From the NCBI RefSeq assembly GCF_014647235.1, contig NZ_BMOU01000001.1:910262-974261 (forward strand): a stretch of DNA of 64,000 nucleotides, given 5' to 3'. The DNA is from Haloarcula pellucida (lineage in GTDB: Archaea; Halobacteriota; Halobacteria; Halobacteriales; Haloarculaceae). This document shows positions 36,090 to 45,639 of the stretch, one piece after another. How positions within the stretch are numbered: the stretch's first letter is position 1; every line of letters starts with the position of its first letter. The notes under the pieces are model-generated. The model saw only the letters and a program-made list of their open reading frames with translations. It searched no databases and had not been told where the DNA came from. The position numbers were made by a program, and so were the translations under genes.

Positions 36090-39000
36090 CTATCGCTTCG
36101 TCGGACCGACGGCGTCTGCGAGTTTTTCGACTGGATGTGGGGGTTCCTCGCCGGCCGGCCGCTCACCTATCTGTGTCCGACAGGACGCGCCGGGCGCGAC
36201 GACTTCCTCCCCGTCGCTGTCGGCTATCTGGTCGTAGAGGATACCAGCGATAGCCTTACTCATCGAGTAGTGTTCGGCCTCGTAGCCGAAACTGCCGGCC
36301 ATGCCACAACAGCTAGAGTCCAACGGGTCGACGGCGTAGCCGGCACGCCGGAGGACGCCGACCGCGTGGTGGTCTTTCTTCGTCGCCTTCTGGTGGCAGT
36401 GACCGTGGTAGGTCAGCGACGCCGACGAGTCTGTCCAGTCGACGTTCGCGTCCAGCGCGAACCGGTCGAGGTACTCACAGACGCCGAAGGCGTTGGTCGC
36501 CACCGTCTTCGCCCCGTCGTGGTCGTGGCCCAGCAGATCCAGATAGTCCGACTGGAACATCACGGCGTCAGACGGTTCCACGGCGACGACGTCCCAGCCC
36601 TCCGCTACCTTCGGTTCGAGGGCCTCGACGTTGGTCGCTGCCCGGTCGCTGGCGGCGTCGACGAACCCCTTCGAGTAGGGCGCCCGTCCGGAGTCGGTAA
36701 CGTCCTCTGGAACCTGTACGTGGACGTTGGCGGCTTCCAGCACCTCGACGGCGGCCTGCAGGACTTCGGGGTGGCTGTAGTTGTTGTAGGTGTCGGGAAA
36801 CAGCAGTGCCGTCCGTTCGGCGTCCCGTTCGGGCACCTGCGGTCCGCGGTCGGCCCACCAGTCCTCGAAGGACTCCCGTTCGAACGTCGGTAAGTCGCGT
36901 TCGCGGGCAATGCCGAGCAGTTTCTCCCCGAGATAGTCGCTCCCCGGAAGCTTCTGTGCCCAGTTCGAGACGGGTGCGAGCGCGCTCCCGACCTTGCTCA
37001 CCGTCTCGATGTTCGCGAACACCCTCTCGCGCAGACTCGCGCCGTGTTTCTGGTGGTGGGCGTGTTCGACCTCCGTCTTGAGTTTCGCCATATCCACCTC
37101 GCTCGGACAGTCCTTGGCACACCCCTTACAGCCGATACAGAGGTCCATCACCTCGGAGACGAACTCGTCGTCCGTGGGGTCGTCGGGCAGGTCGCCGCTC
37201 ATCGCCTGCCGGAGCATGTTCGCACGGCCACGCGTGGCGGTTATCTCCTCGTCGGCCGCCCGGTAGGTCGGACACATCACGCCGCCGGTGGTCTCCTGCG
37301 GGCCGCGACAGCCGCCACAGCCGTGACACAGTTCGACCATCCCCTGCATCCCGTTCTCGTTGTCCCACGAGAGTTGGGGGTCGAAGTCGAACTCGAACTC
37401 GTACTCCGGCGAGAACCGCAGGTTCTCCGTCATGTCGACGGTGCGGGCCCGGGGCGGGGCTTCGCCCGCCTCTATGGCCGCCTCGTCGACGCCGACGACC
37501 TGTCCCGGGTTCAACAACCAGTTCGGGTCGAACGAGCGCTTGAGGTCCTGAAAGACCGCCCAGACGTCGTCGCCGTACAACTTGTGGTTCCACTGCGTGC
37601 GTGCTCGCCCGTCGCCGTGCTCGCCGGAAACCGACCCGCCGTACGCCGTTATGAGGTCCGTCGCACCGTCGGCGATGGCTTCCATCTGCTCGACGCCCTC
37701 CAGCGTCTTCGTGTCGACGAGCGGTCGGATGTGGAGACATCCCGGTCCAGCGTGGGCGTAGAAGGAAGCGAACGTCCCCTCCCGTTCGAGAAGGTCCTGA
37801 AAGTCCGCGACGTACTCCGGGAGGTTCTCCGGGGGCACGGCCGTGTCTTCGATGAAACTGATGTGTTTCGCGTCGCTGGTCCGCCCCAGCAGGATGGGGA
37901 GGCCGGACTTCCTGAGTTTCCAGAACCGTGCCCGCTCGGCTTCCTCGTGGGCCTCGCGGCCGTGGAAGGCCCGAATCGGCTCGGCGGTCAGTTCCTCGGC
38001 GTTCTCCTGCGGGACGGCCTCTGTCGAGAGGTCACCGACGCGGTCGGTGAGGAGGTCCGCCACTTTCTGCTTGCCCTGTGGGTCGTTCTCGGCGTAGAAC
38101 TCCACGAGGAGGACGGCAGCCGTCCCCTCGGGGAGTATCTCGTCGACGAGGTCACCGAACTCCTCGGTCCCTGCGGCGAGGTCTAGCAACACGTCGTCTA
38201 AGACTTCGAGTGCCGCCGGGTCGTGTTCGAGGATGGGCGAGACGTCCTCCATCGCCGAGATGAGGTCGTCGTAGGCCAGCAGCGCGAGCGACTTGGTCTC
38301 GGGGATGGGTTCCAGCGAGACGGTCGCCTCGGTCACGATACCGAGCGTCCCTTCGCTCCCCGCGAGCAGTCGAGCGAGGTTGACCGTCCCGGCCTCGCCG
38401 TACTCACCCTCGGCCTCGGCGACCAACCGGTCTAAGTTGTAGCCGGAGACGTTCCGCTTTAGGTCCGGGAAGGCGGCGTCGACGTCGTCCCGATCCTCGT
38501 CGAGTATGCGGACGACGGCGGCGTGAATACGGGCTTCGAGGTCGCCGTCCGTGTCGGCGTTCTCGCGAAGCGTCTCGACCTCGACGTCGCCGAACGTCGT
38601 CACCGTCCCGTCGGCGAGGACCACTTCGCACTCCTCGACGTAGTGGTCCGTCTTGCCGTACTGCAGCGAGTGGGCCCCGGTCGAGTTGTTACCGATGGCG
38701 CCGCCGAGCGCCGACTTCTCGCCCCACGCGGGGTCGGGCGCGAACTTCAGGTCGTGGGGCGCGAGTTCGGCGTTCAGGTCACCGAGTGTCGTCCCGACCT
38801 GCGCGGTGGCGCGGGCAGCGTCCGGGTCGACGGAGCGTAGTGCGTCCATGTGACGAGTGAAGTCGAGGACGACGGCCTCGTTGACCGACTGGCCGGCGAG
38901 ACTGGTTCCGCCGCCCCGCGGCAGGACGGGTATCTCCCGCCGTGCGCAGTAGTCCATCACGGCGGCGACGTCTGCCGTCGACTCGGGGTAGACGACGCCG

Positions 39001-39197
39001 ACCGGCGTCACTTCGTACGCGCTCGCGTCCGTCGCATAGAGTTGCCGCGAGTACTCGTCGAACCGGACGTCGCCGTCGACCCGGTCGACGATGTCGGCGA
39101 CTAGCCCGGGCCGATCCACGGTGTCGGTCCGGTAGTCGTAGTCCGCCCGCGCGTCGGCGGCCGGGTCCTCGCTCGGTCCCTGTTTTGTAGCATCCAT
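36090..39197 (-). CDS. FAD-linked oxidase fused to a Fe-S/CCG domain (D-lactate dehydrogenase / GlcD-GlpC type)
   Basis: A 1,035-residue enzyme. The N-terminal FAD domain (about 40-280) contains GGTSLAGQS, a middle FAD-oxidase C-terminal domain follows, and a ferredoxin-like region has CHGCGGC and CIGCKGCAKDC. At the C-terminus are the CCG-type heterodisulfide-reductase motifs HGHCHQKAT and SCCGMAGSFGYE. Such fusions oxidise D-lactate, glycolate or another 2-hydroxyacid and pass electrons to the respiratory chain. The start is the ATG at 39197 (MDATKQ); codons upstream read as non-halophile sequence. Confidence 0.9.
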   Translation of the reverse strand: MDATKQGPSEDPAADARADYDYRTDTVDRPGLVADIVDRVDGDVRFDEYSRQLYATDASAYEVTPVGVVYPESTADVAAVMDYCARREIPVLPRGGGTSLAGQSVNEAVVLDFTRHMDALRSVDPDAARATAQVGTTLGDLNAELAPHDLKFAPDPAWGEKSALGGAIGNNSTGAHSLQYGKTDHYVEECEVVLADGTVTTFGDVEVETLRENADTDGDLEARIHAAVVRILDEDRDDVDAAFPDLKRNVSGYNLDRLVAEAEGEYGEAGTVNLARLLAGSEGTLGIVTEATVSLEPIPETKSLALLAYDDLISAMEDVSPILEHDPAALEVLDDVLLDLAAGTEEFGDLVDEILPEGTAAVLLVEFYAENDPQGKQKVADLLTDRVGDLSTEAVPQENAEELTAEPIRAFHGREAHEEAERARFWKLRKSGLPILLGRTSDAKHISFIEDTAVPPENLPEYVADFQDLLEREGTFASFYAHAGPGCLHIRPLVDTKTLEGVEQMEAIADGATDLITAYGGSVSGEHGDGRARTQWNHKLYGDDVWAVFQDLKRSFDPNWLLNPGQVVGVDEAAIEAGEAPPRARTVDMTENLRFSPEYEFEFDFDPQLSWDNENGMQGMVELCHGCGGCRGPQETTGGVMCPTYRAADEEITATRGRANMLRQAMSGDLPDDPTDDEFVSEVMDLCIGCKGCAKDCPSEVDMAKLKTEVEHAHHQKHGASLRERVFANIETVSKVGSALAPVSNWAQKLPGSDYLGEKLLGIARERDLPTFERESFEDWWADRGPQVPERDAERTALLFPDTYNNYSHPEVLQAAVEVLEAANVHVQVPEDVTDSGRAPYSKGFVDAASDRAATNVEALEPKVAEGWDVVAVEPSDAVMFQSDYLDLLGHDHDGAKTVATNAFGVCEYLDRFALDANVDWTDSSASLTYHGHCHQKATKKDHHAVGVLRRAGYAVDPLDSSCCGMAGSFGYEAEHYSMSKAIAGILYDQIADSDGEEVVAPGASCRTQIGERPAGEEPPHPVEKLADAVGPTKR

Positions 39198-39282
39198 AGT
39201 CGGACGTTCGAGCGGTTCGACGTTAACCTGACGCACGAAGGCATTCTGAGCGCGTCTTCCCAATTCATCGGCGAAAACCACC

Positions 39283-39301
39283 GGAGCGTTATTTACGCTC
39301 C
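39283..39301. promoter_or_regulatory. TATA box enclosed by an inverted repeat before the liv operon
   Basis: GGAGCGT-TATTT-ACGCTCC has perfect 7-base arms and a TATTT centre. It is 23-41 bases upstream of the first permease ATG at 39324, where the TATA box is expected. A repressor bound to the arms would block TBP. Confidence 0.5.
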
Positions 39302-39323
39302 AGTGTCCAACCATTGCTAACCA

Positions 39324-40439
39324 ATGGGTATCGCTGAGACCGTCTCGGATGGCCGACGACTGGCGATAGAGCGGCCGGACGCCGGCGCAGTCGCCGCCGT
39401 CCTCCTCTACCTCGTCGCAGACCTCACGACGAAACTGCTCGGAACGACGGTGTACGCCCTCGGATTCAGGGTCATGGGCGGGTCGCTGACCGTCGGGTCG
39501 CTGGCATCGATGGCGGTAGACGGCCTCCTCGTTGGCCTCGCCGTCGGACTGGCCGGTATCGGCCTTTCGATGACCTACAGCATCCTCGACTTCGCCAACT
39601 TCGCCCACGGCGATACGGTCACTGTCGGCGCGTTCCTCGGCTGGGTCGCCGCGTACGTCACGGCGAATCTGGCCGTCAGCGCACCACTGACCGACCTGTT
39701 CCTGTTCAACGGCGGCGCGCAACTGAGTGCGTCCGCGTCGTGGGCGCTCGTCCTGTTCGGCCTCGTCGTCGCCGCCCTCGGAACCGTCGCCGTCGTCCTC
39801 GTCGTCGACCGTCTCGTCTATCGGCCCATGCGTGACTCGGGGAGCATCTCCCTGCTCATCGCCTCTATCGGTGTGGCACTGGCACTCCGCTATCTCATCG
39901 CCTTCGTCTTCAGCACCCAGACCAGCGGCGTCGCCACCAGCGGCGCCCGCCTCCAACTGTTTGCGGGCGTCGCTATCACCGACAACGAGATCGCGCTGCT
40001 GGTCGTCTCCGTCGTCCTGATGCTCGGGGTTCACCTCCTGCTCCAGCGGACGAAACTCGGGAAGGCGATGCGGGCGATGGCCGACAACGAAGACCTCGCT
40101 CGCGTCACCGGTATCCCGACCGAACGCGTCGTCCGTCTCACGTGGGTGCTGGGCGGTGCGCTGGCCGGGACGAGCGGCTACCTCCTCGTCTTAGAGAGTG
40201 GCACCATCTCGTTTAACTTCGGCTGGATTCTCCTCTTGCTCATCTTCGCGGCCGTCATCGTCGGCGGCATCGGCTCTATCTACGGGGCGATGGCTGGGGG
40301 CGTTCTCATCGGCCTCGTCGACAGTCTGGCGCTCATCTGGCTCCCGTCGGGACTGACGCGGGCCGCCGCCTTCGCCGTCCTCATCGTCGTCTTGCTCCTG
40401 CGCCCGTCCGGTATCTTCGGGGGGGTAAGTACGGCATGA
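39324..40439 (+). CDS. livH: Liv-type ABC transporter permease (LivH)
   Basis: A 371-residue inner-membrane permease of a branched-chain amino-acid or urea-type importer, with about nine helices. The conserved ILDFANFAHGD near residue 90 and the RVTGIPTERVVRLTWVLGGALAG loop (the cytoplasmic EAA-like region) are clear. It is about 70 residues longer than usual, mainly at the N-terminus (1-75), which carries an extra hydrophobic stretch. It is the first gene of a livHMGF operon, overlapping livM by four bases. Confidence 0.92.
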   Translation: MGIAETVSDGRRLAIERPDAGAVAAVLLYLVADLTTKLLGTTVYALGFRVMGGSLTVGSLASMAVDGLLVGLAVGLAGIGLSMTYSILDFANFAHGDTVTVGAFLGWVAAYVTANLAVSAPLTDLFLFNGGAQLSASASWALVLFGLVVAALGTVAVVLVVDRLVYRPMRDSGSISLLIASIGVALALRYLIAFVFSTQTSGVATSGARLQLFAGVAITDNEIALLVVSVVLMLGVHLLLQRTKLGKAMRAMADNEDLARVTGIPTERVVRLTWVLGGALAGTSGYLLVLESGTISFNFGWILLLLIFAAVIVGGIGSIYGAMAGGVLIGLVDSLALIWLPSGLTRAAAFAVLIVVLLLRPSGIFGGVSTA

Positions 40440-41719
40440 CGGGCTTCGAAGACGTACGGGACCGACTGGAGGAACTGCCGGACGCCGCGCTCGTCGTTTC
40501 CTTCCTCGTCGGTATCTGGCTGCTACTGACCGCGCTCGCGTTCAGCGTCGGCGGCGCGCAGTCGGCCAACCTCGCCGCCGGGTTCGTCGGTAGCGTGACG
40601 GTGCTGGTCGGGGCGTATGCCATCCTCACCCTCGCGCTGAACCTCCAGTGGGGGTACACCGGGCTGTTCAACATCGGCATCGCGGGGTTCATGGCCGTCG
40701 GCGCGTACACGACGGCCATCCTCACGGCGCCGGTCGACCCCGGGGCGGGCGGCGTCCCGGGGTTCGGGCTGCCGCTGTGGGTCGGCCTGCTGGGCGGGAT
40801 GGTGATGGCCGCAATCGTTGGGGCCATCGCCGCCCTCCCCGCGCTGCGACTTCGCGCGGACTACCTCGCCATCGTCACCGTCGCGCTCTCGGAGATAATC
40901 CGCCTGTTCGTCAACTGGGGCGGCGTCGCCGAGGTGCAGGTGTTCGGGAAGCGATTCGGCACGGGCGGCGCGACGGGTATCTCGTTCGAGTCACCCGACG
41001 AAATCGTCGCGACGCTCGTCAACGGTCCCGGCCAACCGCTCGTTACGGCCGCCGAGAGCGTCGGCATCTCCGGACCGAACGTCGTCAACATGGCGTACGG
41101 CCTGAGTCTGCTGGGTATCGCCGCCGGGAGCTACTGGGTGCTCAGTCGCCTCGTCAACTCCCCGTTCGGCCGCGTGCTGAAGGCCATCCGCGAGGACGAG
41201 ACGGTCACGCAGTCACTCGGCAAGGACACCCGCCTGTTCAAGATCAAGGCGTTCATGATCGGCTGTGCGCTGATGGGGCTGGCCGGCGCGCTGTTCCGCG
41301 GTAGCGCGGGGTACATCAGTCCCGCGCAGTTCCGGCCCGTCATCACCTTCTACGTCTTCGCGGCGCTCATCATCGGTGGCTCCGGGTCCAACACCGGGAG
41401 TATCCTCGGTGCCGCGACGTTCTCGGCCCTGCTGTTTTACCTCCCGGCGCGGTTAGGCGAGTACGTCCCGACGTTCGGACAGAGCGCCCCGGGCAACGTC
41501 TTCGAGGCCGTCGCCGCCCTCGGGTCGCTGGACCCGACGCCGCTCGTCGCCTACACGGTTAGCAACGTCAGCACGCTCCGGTTCGTCCTCATCGGAGTGG
41601 TCCTCGTGTACATCATCCAGAATCAGCCGGCGGGACTGCTGGGCCACCGCAACGAACCGGCGACGAGCGTGGACCTGACACGCCCGCACGCCGCCGACGG
41701 AGGTGAGGCCGATGAGTGA
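40436..41719 (+). CDS. livM: Liv-type ABC transporter permease (LivM)
   Basis: A 427-residue second permease with about ten helices. It has the typical YTGLFNIGIAGFMAVGAYT segment and the RAIREDE-like signature VLKAIREDETVTQSLG, where the ATPase docks. The C-terminus is a 30-residue polar tail. It overlaps livH (ATGA) and livG (8 bases), showing tight coupling. Substrate remains open: branched-chain amino acids, urea or short amides are all transported by this family. Confidence 0.93.
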   Translation: MTGFEDVRDRLEELPDAALVVSFLVGIWLLLTALAFSVGGAQSANLAAGFVGSVTVLVGAYAILTLALNLQWGYTGLFNIGIAGFMAVGAYTTAILTAPVDPGAGGVPGFGLPLWVGLLGGMVMAAIVGAIAALPALRLRADYLAIVTVALSEIIRLFVNWGGVAEVQVFGKRFGTGGATGISFESPDEIVATLVNGPGQPLVTAAESVGISGPNVVNMAYGLSLLGIAAGSYWVLSRLVNSPFGRVLKAIREDETVTQSLGKDTRLFKIKAFMIGCALMGLAGALFRGSAGYISPAQFRPVITFYVFAALIIGGSGSNTGSILGAATFSALLFYLPARLGEYVPTFGQSAPGNVFEAVAALGSLDPTPLVAYTVSNVSTLRFVLIGVVLVYIIQNQPAGLLGHRNEPATSVDLTRPHAADGGEADE

Positions 41720-42554
41720 CGCCGAACCCGTCGGCACGGAACGGACGCCCGAGAGCGAGGTGCCGACGACGAGCGACGCCATCGACTCCCCGCTTCTGGA
41801 AGTACAGGGGCTCAGGAAGGAGTTCGGCGGCGTCACGGCCGTCGACGGGACCTCGTTCAAAGTCGGAACGGGCGCGCTCACCGGGCTCATCGGTCCGAAC
41901 GGCGCGGGGAAGTCGACGACGTTCAACTGCATCACCGGCATCCACGAACCCACCGGCGGGACGGTCAGGTTCGACGGCCACGACGTGACCGGGCTGGCGC
42001 CCTACACGCTCGCGAAGCGGGGCCTCGTCCGGACGTTCCAGATAGCCCGCGAACTCTCCGAGATGACGGTGCTAGAGAACGTGATGCTCGCCCCGCCCGC
42101 CCAGATGGGGGAGTCGGCGCTTCGGTCGGTCCTGCCGGGCCTGCGCGAACAGGTCCAGCGAGACGAGGCCGACGTGGTCGAGGAGGCATGGGAGACGCTG
42201 GAGTTCTTCGAGATCGACCACCTCGCACACGAGAACGCCGGCAACCTCTCGGGCGGCCAGCGCAAACTGCTGGAGATGGCGCGTGTCCTGATGACCGACC
42301 CAGAGATGGTGCTGTTGGACGAACCGCTGGCCGGCGTCAACCCGACACTAGAAGAGAAACTGCTGGACAGAATCGACGAACTGCGGCAGGACGGGCTGAC
42401 CTTCCTGCTGGTCGAACACGACATGGACGTCATCATGAACCACTGCGAACACATCATCGTCATGCATCAGGGACGGGTGCTGGCCGAGGGGGACGCCGAC
42501 ACGATTCAGTCGGACGAGCGCGTTCTCGAAGCGTATCTGGGAGGTGACGTATGA
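41712..42554 (+). CDS. livG: Liv-type ABC transporter ATPase (LivG)
   Basis: A 280-residue ATPase. Walker A is GPNGAGKST, the signature is LSGGQRKLLE and Walker B is MVLLDEPLAG, followed by a H-loop in LLVEHDMD. The start at 41712 has an excellent GGAGGTGA ribosome-binding site (41699-41706). The first 25 residues are an acidic extension. It overlaps livM by eight bases and livF by four. Confidence 0.94.
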   Translation: MSDAEPVGTERTPESEVPTTSDAIDSPLLEVQGLRKEFGGVTAVDGTSFKVGTGALTGLIGPNGAGKSTTFNCITGIHEPTGGTVRFDGHDVTGLAPYTLAKRGLVRTFQIARELSEMTVLENVMLAPPAQMGESALRSVLPGLREQVQRDEADVVEEAWETLEFFEIDHLAHENAGNLSGGQRKLLEMARVLMTDPEMVLLDEPLAGVNPTLEEKLLDRIDELRQDGLTFLLVEHDMDVIMNHCEHIIVMHQGRVLAEGDADTIQSDERVLEAYLGGDV

Positions 42555-43306
42555 ACCAGCAGGCCCAGCGGTCCGCCGACGCAACGCTGCCGGACCCCGC
42601 CGAGAGCCTGCTCGCGGTGCGCGATCTAGACGCCGGCTACGGCGACCTGCAGGTGCTAGACGGCGTCGACATGGACGTCGCCGACGGCGAGTACGTCGTC
42701 ATCGTCGGCCCGAACGGTGCGGGGAAGTCGACGGTGATGAAGTCCGTCTTCGGTCTGACGACGTACATGGGTGGGACCGTCGTCTTCGACGGCGAGGACA
42801 TCAGCAAGCGCCGCCCCGACGAGATTATCCACGAAGGCATCGGCTACGTCCCGCAGAACGACAACGTGTTCGGGTCGCTCACGGTTCGCGAGAACCTAGA
42901 GATGGGCGCGTACATCCTCGACGAAGTCCCCGAGGACCAGATTCGGACGATATACGACCGGTTCCCCATCTTAGAGGAGCGCTCGACACAGAAGGCCGGG
43001 ACGCTCTCGGGCGGCCAGCAACAGATGCTAGCGATGGGCCGGGCGCTGATGCTCGACCCGGACCTGCTCTTGCTGGACGAACCGTCGGCGGGGCTGGCAC
43101 CGGACCTCGTCGCGGAGATGTTCGACCGCATCGACGGCATCAACGACGACGGCACCGCCGTCCTGATGGTCGAACAGAACGCGAAAGAGGCCCTCCGACG
43201 ATGTGACCGTGGCTACGTCCTCGTACAGGGCCAGAACCGCTATCAGGACGATGGCGACGTCCTGCTCGCGGACCAGCAGGTCCGACAGGACTTCCTCGGC
43301 GGCTAA
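42551..43306 (+). CDS. livF: Liv-type ABC transporter ATPase (LivF)
   Basis: A 251-residue ATPase with Walker A GPNGAGKST, signature LSGGQQQML, Walker B LLLLDEPSAG and the H-loop replaced by E-Q-N (MVEQN), as is normal for LivF. It is the last gene of livHMGF and is followed 20 bases later, on the other strand, by the end of the substrate-binding protein. Confidence 0.94.
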   Translation: MNQQAQRSADATLPDPAESLLAVRDLDAGYGDLQVLDGVDMDVADGEYVVIVGPNGAGKSTVMKSVFGLTTYMGGTVVFDGEDISKRRPDEIIHEGIGYVPQNDNVFGSLTVRENLEMGAYILDEVPEDQIRTIYDRFPILEERSTQKAGTLSGGQQQMLAMGRALMLDPDLLLLDEPSAGLAPDLVAEMFDRIDGINDDGTAVLMVEQNAKEALRRCDRGYVLVQGQNRYQDDGDVLLADQQVRQDFLGG

Positions 43307-43326
43307 AGCGTCGAACGATCGGGGGG

Positions 43327-44697
43327 CTACTGGTTCAGCGCGCTGTTTATCTGGGAGGTGTAGGACGACTGCTGGGACTCGAAACCCACCTGCTGGACGA
43401 CGCTCCCGCCCTGCTCTTCGAACGCGGTGACGAAGGCCTGCTGGAGCGCCTGCCCGTAGCTGTTGTTCAGATACAGCGTCGAGGCCGTCGACGCGCCGAG
43501 TTCCTCGGTCGCCAACTGCGCGAGCACCTGCCCCTGCAGGGCGTCGCTCGGCGGGGTCCGGAACACGAAGTCGTCGTCTTCGAGTGTGGTGATGGCCGGG
43601 GAAGTGGACGCGGGCGAACACCCGACGACCTGATTGTCCACGAGGACGTTGTTCGCTACCTGAATCGTCGCTTCGGACGAGGCCGCGCCGGTGATGGAGG
43701 GGTAGCCGGCGCTGACGAGCGAGTTCGCCGCGTTGACCGCGGCCTGTGCCGTCGACTGGGTGTCACCGACCTGCGTCTCGATGCGCTGGTCGATTTGGTC
43801 TCGGAGCTGAATCGCCGGGAGGAGCGCGGCGTCTCGAATCGGCTTGCCGAGCGGGCCGAGGTCGCCTGTCTCAGGCTGGAGGACGCCGAGCCGGACCGTC
43901 CGGTCGGCGCCGCTACCGCTCCCGGCGGGTTCCGGTTGCGCGAGGTCTGCGTTCCCGCCGAAGTCGATGGTCTGCTGGGTCTCGACGCCGCTCTGGGTAA
44001 ACCCGAACACCTGATACTGCGCGGAAGTGATGTCCCCTGCGTCGTCGAAGTTGACGTTGCTGGAGGCCCCCTCGTACTGAATGTTCTCGCCGGCGGCCGC
44101 CGCGGCCGCCGCTTCGGGTAGTTCAGACGGCGTGTACGTCGTCCCGCCCGGGTTGGCGACGACGCGCATGTGGTCTCGAATCGCGGTCCCGTCGTTCTCG
44201 CCAGCCAGCAGGTTCGCCAGAATCTGGACCGCCGACGCGTCGTAGGCCTGCGAGGTGAACACGCCGGCCTCGTCGTAGTCGAACTCCTCGGTGAACAGGT
44301 TCGTGAAGGTGTCCACGCCCGGACCGGCGGCGGACGGTGCCGATCCGAGGACGTTTGACATGTCGTTGCCAACGTCACCCGGGAGGCTGCCGTCTTGTAG
44401 GCCGTCTGTTACGAGGATGTCGACGGTGTCGTCGCCGTAGTCCGAGTAGTAGTCCTTGAACAACTGGACGCCACTCTGCGGGTACCCCACGACCATCAGG
44501 ACGTCGGGCGTGTCCGCACCGCCGCCGCCATCACCGGTGGTCTCGCCGTCGCCGCCACCGTCACCGTCGCCGCCATCACCGCCGTCACCGCCACCGTCGC
44601 TCGGTTCTGTCGAACACCCTGCCAGTCCGACCAGACTCAGGGTACTGAGCGCACCGGTGCGCTTGAGGAATGTTCGTCGACTGCTATCACGACTCAT
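43327..44697 (-). CDS. Tat-exported lipoprotein, Liv-type substrate-binding protein
   Basis: A 456-residue periplasmic-binding-fold protein. The N-terminus has the twin-arginine motif SRRTFLKR, and the lipobox is VGLAGC with C28 as the lipid anchor. A Gly/Asp-rich linker (about 35-65) separates it from the binding domain, which contains VMVVGYPQSGVQLFKDYYSD. It belongs to the receptor family of branched-chain amino-acid importers and probably serves the adjacent livHMGF. It is unusual in being transcribed towards that operon from its own promoter. Confidence 0.9.
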   Translation of the reverse strand: MSRDSSRRTFLKRTGALSTLSLVGLAGCSTEPSDGGGDGGDGGDGDGGGDGETTGDGGGGADTPDVLMVVGYPQSGVQLFKDYYSDYGDDTVDILVTDGLQDGSLPGDVGNDMSNVLGSAPSAAGPGVDTFTNLFTEEFDYDEAGVFTSQAYDASAVQILANLLAGENDGTAIRDHMRVVANPGGTTYTPSELPEAAAAAAAGENIQYEGASSNVNFDDAGDITSAQYQVFGFTQSGVETQQTIDFGGNADLAQPEPAGSGSGADRTVRLGVLQPETGDLGPLGKPIRDAALLPAIQLRDQIDQRIETQVGDTQSTAQAAVNAANSLVSAGYPSITGAASSEATIQVANNVLVDNQVVGCSPASTSPAITTLEDDDFVFRTPPSDALQGQVLAQLATEELGASTASTLYLNNSYGQALQQAFVTAFEEQGGSVVQQVGFESQQSSYTSQINSALNQ

Positions 44698-44807
44698 ACC
44701 TATCGTTCATTGAACCTACTAGTAGAAATATGTTGTCCGTGGTGGGACGCTGTACGACGGCGTGACACGGAGAAACGGTGTGACGGTTCTATCGAGTACC
44801 AGACCTA

Positions 44808-45551
44808 TCAGGGCGCGAGTCGGTTCTTCCGGTTTTTCATCTCACGTTCGTAGTGGTCGAAGGTAATCGGACACCACTCGCCCGCGATGTCGAGCAGTTC
44901 CTCGGTCATCTCGCGAATCTCCCACTGTGCGTCGGCGGCGGCCCGCATGTCGGCGACGTGCATCAACATCCGGGCGTTCATCGACATCACGATGTTGACC
45001 TTCGTCCCGATCGGGAGGACGAACCGAGCGTCTTCGGGCGGCATTCCGAGATCGAGCAGTTCCTGATACGACTCGACGGCGTCCTCGATGGTGTCGCGGA
45101 AGATCTCCGCGCGCTTCTCGACGTCCGCCTCGTCGACCGCCCCTTGCTTCTGGTTGCGACCCACCCACTCGGGGTCCGTCGCCGACGGCGGGATGACCAC
45201 CATCTCGCCCTCGCGCACGTCGGCCGGGTCCACGTCGTCGAAAGAGACGTACCGCATCGACTGGACGTCGAAAGAGACGTGGCGATGGCGCGTAATTTGG
45301 GCCATACAGGACCGGGAGACGCCCTCGATGGCGAACGTAATCTGTGGGTGTTCGAACGGACCGAAGTGGCCGTGGTCCAGCAGGTGGCCGATGAGGGTCT
45401 CCTTTTTCGCTTCGAGCGTGTCGCCGTCGACTGTCTCCATCGTCGCTTCGAGGGACTGCCCGCCGACGAACGCTCCGCTGTAGTCGTTGCGAGCGGCTTT
45501 ACAGACGAGGTCCTCGGGGTCCTCGGTGGCTTCCAGCAGCGTGACTTCCAT
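44808..45551 (-). CDS. thyX: Flavin-dependent thymidylate synthase ThyX
   Basis: A 247-residue enzyme converting dUMP to dTMP with FAD and methylene-tetrahydrofolate. The signature RHR-x7-S is R88-H89-R90 with S98 (RHRHVSFDVQS), and the C-terminal R-M-L-M-H and D-A-Q-W-E-I-R segments are conserved. I chose the ATG at 45551 (MEVTLLEA); the upstream part of the frame overlaps no homology. No thyA was seen in the window. Confidence 0.94.
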   Translation of the reverse strand: MEVTLLEATEDPEDLVCKAARNDYSGAFVGGQSLEATMETVDGDTLEAKKETLIGHLLDHGHFGPFEHPQITFAIEGVSRSCMAQITRHRHVSFDVQSMRYVSFDDVDPADVREGEMVVIPPSATDPEWVGRNQKQGAVDEADVEKRAEIFRDTIEDAVESYQELLDLGMPPEDARFVLPIGTKVNIVMSMNARMLMHVADMRAAADAQWEIREMTEELLDIAGEWCPITFDHYEREMKNRKNRLAP

Positions 45552-45639
45552 ACCGGGTGGGAACACCGGAGCGTGAAAATACTTCCTCCCCACCGCCACC
45601 GCACGAACCGGGACCCGCCGCGTCGGTTCGCGAGCGTCC

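Noticed and set aside
44520-44600. GC-rich trinucleotide-like repeat
   Set aside because: It is the Gly/Asp linker of the substrate-binding lipoprotein, normal for this family.
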